NCBI GenBank assembly: GCA_029239875.1
Contig: JARBUD010000001.1
Coordinates: 62,001-126,000 of the forward strand
Length of the DNA stretch: 64,000 bases
Source: Xanthobacteraceae bacterium
GTDB lineage: Bacteria > Pseudomonadota > Alphaproteobacteria > Rhizobiales > Xanthobacteraceae
Reading direction: 5' to 3'
In this document: piece after piece, positions 33,720 through 44,266 of the stretch
How the letters are laid out: the number at the start of each line of letters is the position of its first letter
Numbering within the stretch: position 1 is the stretch's first letter
Program-made: the position numbers and the translations under genes
The notes under the pieces: model-generated
Database searches by the model: none
Told to the model about the DNA's origin: nothing
Seen by the model: the letters and a program-made list of their open reading frames with translations, nothing else

Positions 33720-34781
33720 TCAAACCACCGTCACCGCCGGCTCGCCTTCCACCGCCCGGCCGATGATCGCCGCGCGCGGATAGCCGGCGGCGCGGATCTG
33801 CGCGAGCAGCCGTTCGGCTGCCTCGGGGGCGCAGGCGACGAGCAGGCCGCCGGAGGTCTGCGGGTCGGTCAGCAAATGCCGGCGCCAATCGGGGAACTCC
33901 GCGGGCAGGTGCACCGCCTCGCTATAGCTGGCCCAGTTGCGGTGGGAGGCGCCGGTGACGTAGCCCGCCTGCGCCAGCGCGCCGGCCTCATCCAGCACCG
34001 GCAGCGCATCGGCCGCGATCTCCAGGGCGAGATTGGAGCCGCGCCCCACTTCCAGCCCATGGCCGAGTATGCCGAAGCCAGTGACGTCGGTGACGGCGTG
34101 CACGGCCGCCTCCTTGCCGAGCTCGGCGCCGATGCGGTTGAGCAGCGTCATGGAGCCGATCATCTCTTCATAGGCGGGCTTCGGCAGCGCCTCCTTCTTG
34201 AAGGCGGCCGAATAGATGCCGACGCCGAGCGGCTTGGTCAGGATGAGCGCGTCGCCGGGCTTGGCGGTGCTGTTCTTCCGGATGTTCTCGGGCTTCGCCG
34301 TGCCGATGACGGCAAGGCCGTAGATCGGCTCGGGCGCATCGATGGAATGGCCGCCGGCCACGGGGATGCCGGCCTCCGCCGCGATGGAGGCGCCGCCCTT
34401 CAGGATCTCGCGCACCATCTCCGGCGCCAGCTTGCCGAGCGGCATGCCGAGGATGGCGAGCGCCAGCAGCGGCCTGCCGCCCATGGCATAGACGTCGGAG
34501 ATGGCGTTGGTGGCGGCGATGCGGCCGAACTCATAGGGATCGTCCACCATCGGCATGAAGAAGTCGGTGGTGGCGATCAGGCAGGTATCGTCGTCGAGCT
34601 GGTAGACCGCCGCGTCGTCGCCGGTCTCGGTGCCGACCAGCAGCTTCTCGAACGGCCCGGCCGCCGGCTGCTCCGCCAGCAATTCGCGCAGCACGGACGG
34701 CGCGAGCTTGCAGCCGCAGCCCCCGCCATGGGCGAGGCTGGTGAGGCGGAAGGGCGGGGTCTCGGTGGGCTTGTCGAGCAT
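33720..34781 (-). CDS. selD: Selenide, water dikinase (selenophosphate synthetase)
   Basis: A 353-residue ATP-dependent enzyme that makes selenophosphate, the selenium donor for selenocysteine. The N-terminal motif [17 protein letters not shown] carries the catalytic cysteine (no in-frame TGA, so this SelD is not itself a selenoprotein). [38 protein letters not shown] and [16 protein letters not shown] are family blocks. ATG 34781 was taken as start; longer upstream residues come from a repeat element. It supplies SelA, encoded 8 kb away in the divergent formate dehydrogenase cluster. Confidence 0.95.
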   Translation of the reverse strand: MLDKPTETPPFRLTSLAHGGGCGCKLAPSVLRELLAEQPAAGPFEKLLVGTETGDDAAVYQLDDDTCLIATTDFFMPMVDDPYEFGRIAATNAISDVYAMGGRPLLALAILGMPLGKLAPEMVREILKGGASIAAEAGIPVAGGHSIDAPEPIYGLAVIGTAKPENIRKNSTAKPGDALILTKPLGVGIYSAAFKKEALPKPAYEEMIGSMTLLNRIGAELGKEAAVHAVTDVTGFGILGHGLEVGRGSNLALEIAADALPVLDEAGALAQAGYVTGASHRNWASYSEAVHLPAEFPDWRRHLLTDPQTSGGLLVACAPEAAERLLAQIRAAGYPRAAIIGRAVEGEPAVTVV

Positions 34782-34842
34782 GATGGGTATCCCTGAGACG
34801 CGCCGCGTTTCCTGGCGGCGCGAGTGAACGCGGCCATGTCCT

Positions 34843-34961
34843 GTGTCCTTCGAGGCCCGGCTTCGCCGGGGCACCTCGGGATGAGGACCGGTCCTCTGAT
34901 CTATTCGGTCCGTCCTCATGCTGAGGAGCGGGGGCGCAGCCCCGCGTCTCGAAGCACGCAG
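34843..34961. repeat. Intergenic palindromic repeat element, copy D (diverged)
   Basis: Two half-elements: GTCCTTCGAGGCCCGGCTTC to CACCTCGGGATGAGG (about 34844-34886) and CCTCATGCTGAGGAGCGGGG to GTCTCGAAGCACGC (34913-34959), the latter with the hairpin GGGGCGCAGCCCC. They are related to copies A-C but arranged with the halves facing outward. It lies between the transglutaminase gene and selD. Confidence 0.75.
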
Positions 34962-34966
34962 AACGC

Positions 34967-36106
34967 TCAGGCCGAAACCTCGGTCGCCGTGATCGTGTAT
35001 TTGAAATTGTCCGGGTCGAGGCAGTCGAGGCGCAGGCCGGCGACCTCAGCCTGCGGGTACATGAGGAAGCCGAGCTTCGGCCCGTTCGAGCCGGGCAGGG
35101 CGATGTCGTGGCCGTCATTATAGGCGAGCCAGTTGCCCTCCCACGACCCGAACAGCGCCTTGCGCGCGGCGACGACCTTGGCGTCGTCGACGGCAAGCTT
35201 GCCCGGCGGCTCCTCCAGCACGACCTTGCGCACGTCGGCCGGGTCCACGGCGGTCCAGCCGAAGCCGTCCAGCCACACCTCGGCGCGGCAGTGCTGCGCC
35301 TTGCTCACCGTCGGCGAGTTGGCGCCGAGACTCTTGTAGCCGAAGGCGGAGGGCGCGACGCGCAGGCCGTAGAGGTCGCGCGCGGGGATGCCGGCGGCGC
35401 GGGCGAGGCCGACATAGAGCGCGTTGAGGTCGGCGCATTTGCCGCCGAGATTGCCGCTCGCCAGCAGCGAGGCGACGTCGCCGGTGCCACAGCCGCGGGT
35501 GGCGGCGTTGCGATAGGTGTTGTCGACCACCCATTCATAGATGGCGCGGGCCTTCTCGACGTCGGTTGCCTTGCCGGCGGTGATCTTGTCGGACGTCGCC
35601 TTGACGATGCCGTCGGTGGGGATGAGGTCGGTCGCCTTGAGGAAGAAGGCGCGCTCGTCGGCCGAGAGCGGGGCCACGCTGCCGGGCTTGGACAGGTCGG
35701 CGGCGCGGCCGCGGGTGGCGAATTTCGAGGTGATCTCGACCGTGGGCGCGGCTTCGCCCTCCTTCCAGGTCAGATGCAGCATCTGCGCGCCATAGGCCGG
35801 GTCCTTCACGACCTCGGCGGTCGCGGCATTGGTCTTCCACTCGCTGCCGGCCGGCTTGAACCAGTCGTCGGCGGAGAAGGCCGGCAGCGGCACCCAGGCC
35901 TGGGCCGGGCCGGACTTGCCGGCGGGGGCGGTGACGTCGAGCCGCGTCACCACGGCGAAGTTGCGCCAGGGACCGGGCTTGGGCGCGAACACCGCGCCGG
36001 CGGAAGCCCCCGCGGGAGCTGTGGCCTGCGCCAGGGCATGATGGGGAACGGCGGCCACGGCGGCGAGCGCGGCACCGGCTTTCAGGAACTCACGGCGACT
36101 GGTCAT
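34967..36106 (-). CDS. Exported transglutaminase-like protein
   Basis: A 379-residue protein with a twin-arginine-type leader ([20 protein letters not shown] followed by AHHALAQA-like text), so it is probably exported by Tat. The transglutaminase-like core holds the catalytic Cys in [20 protein letters not shown] and the His-containing [20 protein letters not shown] with the following Asp. Such bacterial proteins act as peptidases or amidohydrolases in the periplasm, and the role here is unknown. It follows the TlpA-like gene by 24 bases, so the two are probably co-transcribed. Confidence 0.87.
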   Translation of the reverse strand: MTSRREFLKAGAALAAVAAVPHHALAQATAPAGASAGAVFAPKPGPWRNFAVVTRLDVTAPAGKSGPAQAWVPLPAFSADDWFKPAGSEWKTNAATAEVVKDPAYGAQMLHLTWKEGEAAPTVEITSKFATRGRAADLSKPGSVAPLSADERAFFLKATDLIPTDGIVKATSDKITAGKATDVEKARAIYEWVVDNTYRNAATRGCGTGDVASLLASGNLGGKCADLNALYVGLARAAGIPARDLYGLRVAPSAFGYKSLGANSPTVSKAQHCRAEVWLDGFGWTAVDPADVRKVVLEEPPGKLAVDDAKVVAARKALFGSWEGNWLAYNDGHDIALPGSNGPKLGFLMYPQAEVAGLRLDCLDPDNFKYTITATEVSA

Positions 36107-36130
36107 TGGCTTGGCTCCCGGGTGGGTTCT

Positions 36131-36757
36131 TCATTCGTCGAGGGGCGGCAGGCTGCCACCGGCGGTCGCGCCCGCCGGATCGGCGAGGCTTTCGAGAAGG
36201 CGCACGGCCTCCGGGGCGTCCCAGTCGACCGGGCCGCCGGCATAGAGGCGCAGCGTATGGGAGGGATCGAGCACGAAGCTCGACGGCAGGCCGACGACCT
36301 TCCACGCCTTCAGCGCGGCGCGGTCCTCGTCGAGCAGCACGGGGAAGGGCACGGGATGGGCGTCGAAGAAGCGGCGCACGCGCAGCTCGACCTCGCCGAC
36401 ATCCACCGCCAGCACCGCGAAGGAACTATCCGGCAGGCGCCCGGCGAGCCGCGACAGGCCCGCCATTTCCTCCCGGCAGGGCTCGCACCACGTCGCAAAG
36501 AAGTGAACGAGGACGACCTTCCCTTGCAGTGCAGCAAGGTCCTGTGGGCCATGCGCGAGCGAACTCGAGGCCAGCAGAGGCACCCCTTGTCCGAGCGGCA
36601 AAGGCGGCTCAAGCGCAACGACAGGCGCGCTCCCCAGCGTAGTTAACGCTAGGGCAGCGAGAACACTGCTGTAATACCGAGTTACCGTGCCCCGGCACGC
36701 GGGAGCCTCTGGCGCAAGCACGATGACGATGCTGCGACGAAGCCGTGTAATCGTCAA
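36131..36757 (-). CDS. TlpA-like thioredoxin-fold protein, exported
   Basis: A 208-residue thioredoxin-fold protein with a basic, weakly hydrophobic N-terminus (VLAALALTTLGSAPVVALE) that looks like a signal peptide or anchor. The redox site is VHFFATWCEPCREEMAGL, and VVGLPSSFVLDP supplies the cis-proline region. Proteins of this kind reduce or isomerise disulfides in the periplasm. Base composition of the first 60 codons is less GC-rich than that of its neighbours. It is the first gene of the leftward group and is divergent from fdnG, separated by 205 bases that must contain both promoters. Confidence 0.85.
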   Translation of the reverse strand: MTITRLRRSIVIVLAPEAPACRGTVTRYYSSVLAALALTTLGSAPVVALEPPLPLGQGVPLLASSSLAHGPQDLAALQGKVVLVHFFATWCEPCREEMAGLSRLAGRLPDSSFAVLAVDVGEVELRVRRFFDAHPVPFPVLLDEDRAALKAWKVVGLPSSFVLDPSHTLRLYAGGPVDWDAPEAVRLLESLADPAGATAGGSLPPLDE

Positions 36758-36874
36758 TCGGACCTAGGGCGGGTTCCCTTGCGTATTGCGACGCAGCATT
36801 GCGAAACCGCACGGCGGCATCCCGAATTGCTTGGAAAGACACGGGTTTTTGTCCCGTCTAAGCCTTTCGTCTGT

Positions 36875-36903
36875 TTGACATTGGAGGAGCTAAAAAATAG
36901 CCT
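36875..36903 (+). promoter_or_regulatory. Candidate sigma-70-type promoter for the formate dehydrogenase operon
   Basis: A consensus TTGACA (36875-36880) is followed after 17 bases by TAGCCT, in a locally AT-rich stretch that also contains GCTAAAAAATAGC. This is about 60 bases upstream of the fdnG start. The -10 match is poor, so the call is tentative. Confidence 0.35.
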
Positions 36904-36962
36904 TTCCATCGAGGGAGCCTATCGGTTGACGGGCTTCGCAGAGGTAACTCGGGAGGTCCTCG

Positions 36963-39900
36963 ATGAACATGGAGCTCTCGCGCCGCACGTTTCTGAAAAC
37001 GTCGGGTGCGGGGATCGCGGGCACCACGCTCGGTGCCTTCGGCTTCAGCGAGGCGGAGGCCGCCGTGGCCGCCGCCGTGAAGCCGTTCCACCTGGTGAAC
37101 ACCACGGAAGCGCGAAACACCTGCACCTACTGCTCGGTCGCCTGCGGCATCATCATCTATTCCAAGGGCGACCTCAGGAAGGGCGAGAAGGCCGACATCG
37201 TCCACATCGAGGGCGACGCCGACCACCCGACCAATCGCGGCACGCTGTGCCCGAAGGGCGCGGCGCTGCGCGACATCGTCAAGTCCGAGACGCGCCTCAC
37301 CCAGCCCATGGTGCGCAAGTCCGGCTCGGACAAGTTCGAGCCGATCTCCTGGGACGCGGCGCTCGACAAGATCGCCCGCGCCATGAAGGACGATCGCGAC
37401 GCCAACTTCATCGCCAAGAACAAGGACGGCGTGACCGTCAACCGCTGGACGAGCACCGGCTTCCTGGCGGCCTCGGCGACGACCAACGAGACGGCCTTCT
37501 GCACCTACAAGGTGGTGCGTTCCACAGGCATGCTGGGGTTCGACAACCAAGCGCGTGTCTGACACGGCCCGACGGTGGCGAGTCTCGCCCCAACATTCGG
37601 CCGTGGTGCAATGACCAATTCGTGGACCGACATTCGGAACACGGACCTCGTCATCATCATGGGCGGCAATGCCGCCGAAGCGCATCCGTGCGGATTCAAA
37701 TGGGTCACCGAGGCGAAAGCCAACCGTGGCGCCAAGCTCATCGTCGTCGACCCGCGCTTCAACCGCTCGGCGTCGGTGGCGGACTATTACGCGCCGATCC
37801 GCCAGGGCACCGACATCGCCTTCCTGATGGGGCTGATCAACTGGTGCATCAGCAACGACAAGGTGCAGTGGGCCTACACCAAGGCCTTCACCAACGCGAC
37901 GTTCATCGTCAAGGAAGGCTTCGAGTACCAGGACGGCCTGTTCACCGGCTATGACGAGAGCAAGCGCGACTACAATCGCGACACCTGGGAGTACGAGATC
38001 GGGCCGGACGGCTATGCCGTGGTCGACGACACGCTCACCCATCCGCGCTGCGTATGGAACCTGCTGAAGCAGCACGTCTCCGTCTACACGCCGGAGATGG
38101 TGGAGCGCATCTGCGGCACGCCGAAGGAGAAGTTCCTCCACATCGCGCAGATGATCGGCGAGTGCTCCTCGCCGACCAAGACCATGACCTCGATGTACGC
38201 GCTCGGCTGGACCCAGCATTCCAAGGGTGCGCAGAACATCCGCGGCATGGCGATGCTGCAGCTCATCCTCGGCAATATCGGCGTGCGCGGCGGCGGCATG
38301 AATGCGCTGCGCGGCCATTCCAACATCCAGGGGCTGACCGATATCGGCCTGCTCTCCAACTCGCTGCCCGGCTATCTCAACCTGCCGACCGACAAGGAGA
38401 CGGACATCAACGTCTACATGTCGACCCGCGGCTTCAAGCCGCTGCGGCCGAACCAGATGAGCTACTGGCAGAACTACAGGAAGTTCTTCGTCAGCTTCAT
38501 GAAGTCCATGTACGGCTCCGCCGCCACGGCGGAGAACAACTGGGCCTATGACTACCTGCCCAAGCTCGACGTGCCGAGCTACGACATCCTCCGCATGTTC
38601 GACCTGATGAAGCAGGGGAAGATCAACGTCTACTTCTGCCAGGGCTTCAATCCGCTGCAGGCCTTCCCCAACAAGGCCAAGCTCGCGGAGGGGCTGTCGA
38701 AGCTCAAGCTGCTCGTGGTCATGGACCCGCTGCAGACCGAGACCGCCCGGTTCTGGGAGGATCACGGCGTCTTCAACAAGGCGACCCCCGCCAGCATCCA
38801 GACCGAAGTCATCCAGCTGCCCACCACCTGCTTCGCGGAGGACGAGGGCTCGCTGGTCAATTCCGGCCGCTGGCTGCAATGGCACTGGCCGGGCGGCTCG
38901 CCTCCCGGCGAGGCGAAGCACGACACCTGGATCATGTCGCAGATCTTCCTGCGGCTGAAGGCGCTCTACGCCAAGGAGGGCGGGGCCTTCCCCGATCCGA
39001 TCCTCAATCTGAGCTGGAACTACAAGGACCCCGGCGAGCCCTCGCCGGAGGAGCTCGCCAAGGAGATGAACGGCTCGGCGCTGGTCGACGTGCTCGACCC
39101 GGTCGACCCGACCAAGAAGGTGCTCGAGGCGGGCAAGCTGGTCTCCGGCTTCGGCGTGCTGCGCGACGACGGCACCACTGCGGCCGGCTGCTGGATCTAT
39201 TCCGGCAGCTATACCGAGGCCGGCAACATGATGGCGCGCCGGGACAATTCCGACCCGGACGCCACCGGCGCCTATCTCAAATGGGCGTTCGCCTGGCCGG
39301 CGAACCGGCGCATCCTCTACAACCGCGCCTCCTGCGACCTCGACGGCAAGCCGTGGGATCCCTCACGCAAGCTGATCGAGTGGGACGGCTCGAAATGGAC
39401 CGGCTACGACGTGCCGGACATCGCGCCGACCGCCAAGCCGCAGGACGTCGGCCCCTTCATCATGAATGCGGAGGGCACGGGACGCCTGTTCGCCCGCAAG
39501 ATGATGCGGGACGGGCCGTTCCCGGTGCATTACGAGCCGTTCGAGAGCCCGGTCGCCAACGTCATCGCGCCGAAGATCGTCGGCAACCCGGTGGCGCGCG
39601 TGTTCCCGGACGACTGGAAGCAGTTCGCCAAGACCGGCACGCCGGACTTCCCCTATGCGGCGACCACCTACCGCCTCACCGAGCACTTCCACTACTGGAC
39701 CAAGAACAACCACGTGAACGCGGTCCTGCAGCCACAGCAATTCGTCGAGATCTCCGAGGAATTGGCGCGGGAGAAGGGCATCGAGAAGGGCGGCTGGGCG
39801 CGGGTGTGGTCGATACGCGGCGAGATTCTCGCCAAGGCGGTGGTCACCAAGCGCATCAAGCCGATGACCATCGACGGCAAGACCGTCCATGTCGTCGGCA

Positions 39901-40049
39901 TCCCCATCCACTGGGGCTTCGTCGGTGCCGCCCGCAAGGGCTTCCCGGCGAACGTGCTGACCCCCTTCGTGGGCGACGCGAACATCGAGACGCCGGAGTT
40001 CAAGGCGTTCCTCGTCAATATCGAAGCGTCCACCGGACCGGTAGCGTAG
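36963..40049 (+). CDS. fdnG: Formate dehydrogenase-N/O-type alpha subunit, selenocysteine-containing
   Basis: One gene of 1028 residues with an in-frame TGA at codon 200 read as selenocysteine; the context ARV-Sec-HGPTVASLAPTFGRG is the same as in Escherichia coli FdnG/FdoG. The N-terminus has a Tat signal (SRRTFLKTSG), then a [4Fe-4S] site (Cys54, Cys57, Cys61, Cys96), molybdopterin domains and MGGNAAEAHPCGFKWV. It oxidises formate to CO2 on the outer face of the inner membrane and passes electrons through FdnH and FdnI to quinone. GGGAGG precedes the ATG. An automatic caller would split it at the TGA into 199- and 824-codon pieces. Confidence 0.96.
37560..37606 (+). promoter_or_regulatory. 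SECIS element and UGA selenocysteine codon in fdnG
   Basis: The TGA (37560-37562) is followed at once by CACGGCC, which pairs perfectly with GGCCGTG at 37599-37605. An upper stem GGCGA/TCGCC (37577-37589) closes a small GTC loop, matching the GGUCU-type apex bound by SelB in Escherichia coli fdhF. Position and fold are those of a bacterial SECIS. Confidence 0.88.
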
Positions 40050-40061
40050 GAGGGCGGCGCG

Positions 40062-41063
40062 ATGTTTCCACCTATCCCAAACCCCTCCGTCGCTCCCGAT
40101 GCGGCCAAGCCGCGCTTCGGCGAGAAGGACATCGTCCGCCGCTCCGCTTCTGAGGTCACGCCGCCTGCCGAACGGCTGACCGAGGTGGCGAAGCTGATCG
40201 ACGTCACCAAGTGCATCGGCTGCAAGGCCTGCCAGGCCGCGTGCCTGGAATGGAACAACCTCACCGAGGAGATCGGCTTCAACCACGGGGTCTACGAGAA
40301 CCCGATGGACCTGACGCCGAACACCTTCACGCTGATGCGCTTCACCGAGTGGGAGAACCCCGAGACCGAGAATCTCGAATGGCTCATCCGCAAGGACGGC
40401 TGCATGCATTGCGAGGATCCGGGCTGCCTCAAGGCCTGCCCGGCGCCGGGCGCCATCGTGCAGTATTCCAACGGCATCGTGGACTTCCAGCACGCCAACT
40501 GCATCGGCTGCGGCTACTGCATCAAGGGCTGTCCTTTCAACATCCCGCGCATCTCCAAGGTCGACCACACGGCCTACAAGTGCACGCTGTGCTCGGACCG
40601 CGTGGCGGTGGGCCAGGGCCCGGCCTGCCAGAAGGCCTGCCCGACCCAGGCCATCGTCTTCGGCACCAAGCAGGAGATGAAGGACTGGGCCGACTTCCGC
40701 ATCAAGGACCTGAAGTCGCGCGGCTTCGACAATGCCGGCCTCTATGACCCGCAGGGGGTGGGCGGCACGCATGTGATGTATGTGCTGCACCATGCCGACA
40801 CGCCGTCCATCTATGCCGGCCTGCCGGACAACCCGACCATCTCGCCGATCGTCGACGCCTGGAAGGGCGTGACGAAATATGTCGGCCTCGCGGTGATGGG
40901 CTTCGCCGCCGCGGCGGGCTTCCTGCACTACGTCGTCGCCGGGCCGAACAAGGTCTCGGCCGAGGACGAGGAGAACGCCGAGAAGCTCACCGAGGGCACG
41001 GCGCCTCCGCCGCCCGACCCGGCGCAGAGCCAGGGCAACACGCAGCACGGGAGTACGCCATGA
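40062..41063 (+). CDS. fdnH: Formate dehydrogenase beta (iron-sulfur) subunit
   Basis: A 333-residue electron-transfer subunit with four [4Fe-4S] cysteine groups: [47 protein letters not shown] and [21 protein letters not shown] single membrane anchor near the C-terminus ([20 protein letters not shown]) is followed by a polar Pro/Gln tail. It carries electrons from the selenoprotein to cytochrome b. It starts 12 bases after fdnG and overlaps fdnI by four bases (ATGA). Confidence 0.96.
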   Translation: MFPPIPNPSVAPDAAKPRFGEKDIVRRSASEVTPPAERLTEVAKLIDVTKCIGCKACQAACLEWNNLTEEIGFNHGVYENPMDLTPNTFTLMRFTEWENPETENLEWLIRKDGCMHCEDPGCLKACPAPGAIVQYSNGIVDFQHANCIGCGYCIKGCPFNIPRISKVDHTAYKCTLCSDRVAVGQGPACQKACPTQAIVFGTKQEMKDWADFRIKDLKSRGFDNAGLYDPQGVGGTHVMYVLHHADTPSIYAGLPDNPTISPIVDAWKGVTKYVGLAVMGFAAAAGFLHYVVAGPNKVSAEDEENAEKLTEGTAPPPPDPAQSQGNTQHGSTP

Positions 41064-41773
41064 CCACGGCCTACGACCACAAGCCCGAGACGCCGGACGA
41101 TGTCGAGCCCGGCGACGCCGTGCATCCCGGCCACCCGGTGACGGTGGACCGCTACACGGTCGGCGCGCGCATCAACCACTGGATCACCGCCACCAGCCTG
41201 GTGCTGCTGGCGCTGTCCGGCATGGCGCTGTTCACGCCGAGGCTGTTCTTCCTCACCAGCCTGTTCGGCGGCGGACAGTGGACGCGCGCCATCCATCCGT
41301 GGATCGGCGTCGTCCTGTTCTTCTCCTTCCTGCTGCTGTTCGTACGCTTCTTCAAGGCCAACCTGCCGGCGCGGGAGGACGTCACCTGGGTGGCGCATTC
41401 GGCCGACCTGCTGGCAGGGCGCGAGGAGAAGATGCCGGAGGTCGGCAAGTACAATGCCGGCCAGAAATTCGTGTTCTGGTCGATGTCCGGCCTCATCATC
41501 GTGCTGATCGCCAGCGGCGTGGTGATGTGGGACCAGTACTTCTACGACCTCACCACCATCGAGCAGAAGCGCATCGCCATCCTCGTCCACGCGATCGCGG
41601 CGGTGTGCATCATCTGCGTGTGGATCATCCACGTCTACGCCGCCATCTGGGTGAAGGGCACCATCGGCGCCATGACCCGCGGCAAGGTGACCGGCGGCTG
41701 GGCATGGCGCCACCACCGCAAATGGCTGCGCGAGCTGGTGGGCAAGAAGCCGCCGCGCGCGCCAGCGGAATGA
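41060..41773 (+). CDS. fdnI: Formate dehydrogenase gamma subunit, cytochrome b556
   Basis: A 237-residue membrane dihaem cytochrome b with four hydrophobic segments ([71 protein letters not shown]) and histidines placed for haem binding (INHWITA, AIHPWIG, LVHAIAA, WIIHVYA). It passes electrons from FdnH to the quinone pool. The start overlaps fdnH. A 9-bp hairpin follows 20 bases after the stop. Confidence 0.95.
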   Translation: MTTAYDHKPETPDDVEPGDAVHPGHPVTVDRYTVGARINHWITATSLVLLALSGMALFTPRLFFLTSLFGGGQWTRAIHPWIGVVLFFSFLLLFVRFFKANLPAREDVTWVAHSADLLAGREEKMPEVGKYNAGQKFVFWSMSGLIIVLIASGVVMWDQYFYDLTTIEQKRIAILVHAIAAVCIICVWIIHVYAAIWVKGTIGAMTRGKVTGGWAWRHHRKWLRELVGKKPPRAPAE

Positions 41774-41792
41774 CGATGCAGTGAAGCACGGT

Positions 41793-41816
41793 GTGGCGGC
41801 CTCGAAGGGCCGCCAC
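41793..41816 (+). terminator. Hairpin between fdnI and fdhE
   Basis: GTGGCGGCC and GGCCGCCAC make a perfect 9-bp stem with loop TCGAAG. No T-run follows, so it may attenuate rather than stop transcription into fdhE-selA-selB-selC. Confidence 0.55.
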
Positions 41817-41916
41817 GCCGCCCCATATCCAGACCACCCCCGGGGGTGGCCCGCCGCTCCCGGCGGCTTGACCGAGATCGCGTCACCACGTGGCCCGTGC
41901 GGTTCGTGAGGAAAGT

Positions 41917-42828
41917 ATGTCCGCTGAGCTTCAGCCCGATCCCACTGTGATCGGCAACGTCTCCACCCCGCCCTTCGCGGTTCTCCCCGACCCTTCGACG
42001 CTGTTCGCCACGCGGGCCGATAGGCTCAGAACCTATGCGGCGGTGAGCCCGCTCAAGCCCTATCTCGACTTCGTCGCCGGCCTCGTCGAGGCGCAGGGGA
42101 CAATCGTGCCCGGACTGCCGCCGGTCGAGCTGCCGGACGCGGAATCCGTCGAGCGTGCCCGCTCCTTCGAGATGCCGCCGCTCGACCGCTCCAACTTCAC
42201 CCTCGACGACACGGTGGAAGCGACGCTCGACGCACTGTTCGACGCCGCGGCAAACGTCGCCATGCCGGACGAGGCGGGCGAGGCGCTCACCCGCGTGCGC
42301 CTCGCCGACGGCGTGCAGCGCGCGCAGATGGTGCGCGACGTGCTCGCCCACGCCATGCCGATGGAGGCGCTGGCCGAGCATGTCTATGTCGCGAGCGCCC
42401 TTCAGGTGCATTTCGCCCGCCTCGCCGCCGGCCTCGACCCGAAGCGGCTGGTGCCGGTCGGCGACGGCGTCTGCCCGGCCTGCGGCGGCCCGCCGGTCGC
42501 CTCGCTGATCGTCGAATGGCCGAACGCCCACGGCAACCGCTTCTGCGCCTGCTCGCTCTGCTCCACGCTGTGGAACTATGTCCGCATCCGCTGCTGCTCC
42601 TGCGGCTCGACCAAGGGCATCGGCTATCAGGAGATCGAGGACAGCCCCGGCACCATCAAGGCCGAGACCTGCGACGAGTGCCGCACCTATGTGAAGGTGA
42701 TGTACCAGAACAAGGACGTCACCATCGAGCCGGTGGCGGACGACATCGGCACGCTGGCGCTGGACCTGATGATGCGCGAGGGGCCGTACCGCCGCGCCGC
42801 CTTCAACCCGTTCCTGCTCGGCTATTGA
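41917..42828 (+). CDS. fdhE: Formate dehydrogenase accessory protein FdhE
   Basis: A 303-residue rubredoxin-like cytoplasmic protein needed for formate dehydrogenase maturation. The family CxxC pairs are present: VCPACGGPPVAS, FCACSLCSTLWNYVRIRCCS with CGSTKG, and ETCDECRTYVKVM. ATG 41917 follows GAGGAAAG; a GTG at 41890 would add nine unsupported residues. It lies between the structural fdn genes and the selenocysteine genes. No fdhD, the sulfur-transfer partner, is in the window. Confidence 0.93.
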   Translation: MSAELQPDPTVIGNVSTPPFAVLPDPSTLFATRADRLRTYAAVSPLKPYLDFVAGLVEAQGTIVPGLPPVELPDAESVERARSFEMPPLDRSNFTLDDTVEATLDALFDAAANVAMPDEAGEALTRVRLADGVQRAQMVRDVLAHAMPMEALAEHVYVASALQVHFARLAAGLDPKRLVPVGDGVCPACGGPPVASLIVEWPNAHGNRFCACSLCSTLWNYVRIRCCSCGSTKGIGYQEIEDSPGTIKAETCDECRTYVKVMYQNKDVTIEPVADDIGTLALDLMMREGPYRRAAFNPFLLGY

Positions 42829-42838
42829 GGGCGCGGCC

Positions 42839-44266
42839 ATGGATGCCGGACCCCGCCCCTCGCTCCGCGACCTGCCCTCCGTCGACCAGGTGCTGAAGAC
42901 GCCGGCGGGCCTCCACGCCGCCGAGCGCTTCGGCAGCGCGCCGGCCACCGCCGCCATCCGCGCCGCGCTCGAGGAGGTGCGCGCCTGCGTCCTCGCCGGC
43001 CAGCTCGCCGCCCTGCCCTCGGCCGACCATGTCGCGTCCGCCGCCATGGACACGCTGGAACGCGGCGCCCGCTCGAGCCTCCGTCCGGTCTTCAACCTCA
43101 CCGGCACGGTGCTGCACACCAATCTCGGCCGCGCCTTGCTGGCGGAGGAAGCCGTCGCGGCGGCGACCGCCGCCATGCGCTCCGCCGTGGCGCTGGAATT
43201 CGACCTCTCGTCGGGCAAGCGAGGCGAGCGGGACGACCATGTGCGCGAGCTGCTGATCGAGCTGACCGGGGCGGAGGACGCGACCGTCGTCAACAACAAC
43301 GCCGCCGCCGTGCTGCTGGTGCTGAACACGCTGGGCCTGGCCAAGGAAGCCGTCGTCTCGCGCGGCGAGCTGATCGAGATCGGCGGCGCCTTCCGCATGC
43401 CCGACATCATGGCCCGCGCCGGGGTGAAGCTGGTCGAGGTCGGCACGACCAACCGCACCCACCCGAAGGACTATGCCGGCGCGCTCACCGCCGAGACCGG
43501 GCTGGTGCTGAAGGTCCATACCTCGAATTACCGCATCGAGGGCTTCACCAAGGAAGTGCCGGCGCGCGAGCTGGCCGAGATCGCCCATGCGCGCGACGTG
43601 CCGCTGGTCAACGACCTCGGCTCGGGCACGCTCATCGACCTCGTCCGCCTCGGCCTCACCCACGAGCCGACCGTGCGGGAGGCGGTGGCTGAAGGAGCCG
43701 ACATCGTCACCTTCTCCGGCGACAAGCTGCTCGGCGGGCCGCAGACCGGCTTCATCGTCGGCAGCGCCGCGCTGATCGAGAAGATCAACAGGAACCCGAT
43801 GAAGCGGGCGCTGCGGGTGGACAAGATCCGCCTCGCCGCGCTGGAGGCGACGCTGCGCCTTTACCGCGACCCGGAACGCCTCGCCCATCGCCTGCCGACC
43901 CTGCGGCTGCTGGCGCGGACTCGGGAAGAGATCGCCGCCCGCGCCGCCGATCTCGCCGGGCCGGTGGCCGAAATCCTGGACGGCGCCTTCACCGTCGATG
44001 TGGTCGACTGCGCCAGCCAGATCGGCTCCGGCGCGCTGCCACTGGAGACGCTGCCGAGTGCGGCGCTGGCCATCCGCCCGGCGGGCGAGGCGTCGGGCGG
44101 GCAGCTCAACGCGCTCGCCGGCGCGCTGCGCGCCCTGCCCATCCCGATCATCGGCCGCATCGCCGAGGGCGCCCTGCTGCTCGATCTGCGCTGCCTCGAG
44201 GACGAGGCCGGCTTCATCGACAGCCTCGATCATATCGATCTGGCGCAACGCGCGGGGCCGTCATGA
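42839..44266 (+). CDS. selA: L-seryl-tRNA(Sec) selenium transferase
   Basis: A 475-residue PLP enzyme that turns seryl-tRNA-Sec into selenocysteinyl-tRNA using selenophosphate from SelD. The N-terminal tRNA-binding helices ([16 protein letters not shown]) precede the core with [49 protein letters not shown] and the PLP lysine in [17 protein letters not shown]. The start follows fdhE by 10 bases and the end overlaps selB by four, so fdhE-selA-selB are coupled. Confidence 0.96.
   Translation: MDAGPRPSLRDLPSVDQVLKTPAGLHAAERFGSAPATAAIRAALEEVRACVLAGQLAALPSADHVASAAMDTLERGARSSLRPVFNLTGTVLHTNLGRALLAEEAVAAATAAMRSAVALEFDLSSGKRGERDDHVRELLIELTGAEDATVVNNNAAAVLLVLNTLGLAKEAVVSRGELIEIGGAFRMPDIMARAGVKLVEVGTTNRTHPKDYAGALTAETGLVLKVHTSNYRIEGFTKEVPARELAEIAHARDVPLVNDLGSGTLIDLVRLGLTHEPTVREAVAEGADIVTFSGDKLLGGPQTGFIVGSAALIEKINRNPMKRALRVDKIRLAALEATLRLYRDPERLAHRLPTLRLLARTREEIAARAADLAGPVAEILDGAFTVDVVDCASQIGSGALPLETLPSAALAIRPAGEASGGQLNALAGALRALPIPIIGRIAEGALLLDLRCLEDEAGFIDSLDHIDLAQRAGPS

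Noticed and set aside
36963-40049. Two separate genes, or a pseudogene, split by TGA at 37560
   Set aside because: The TGA is in the conserved Sec context with a SECIS and full Sec machinery downstream, so it is one selenoprotein gene.
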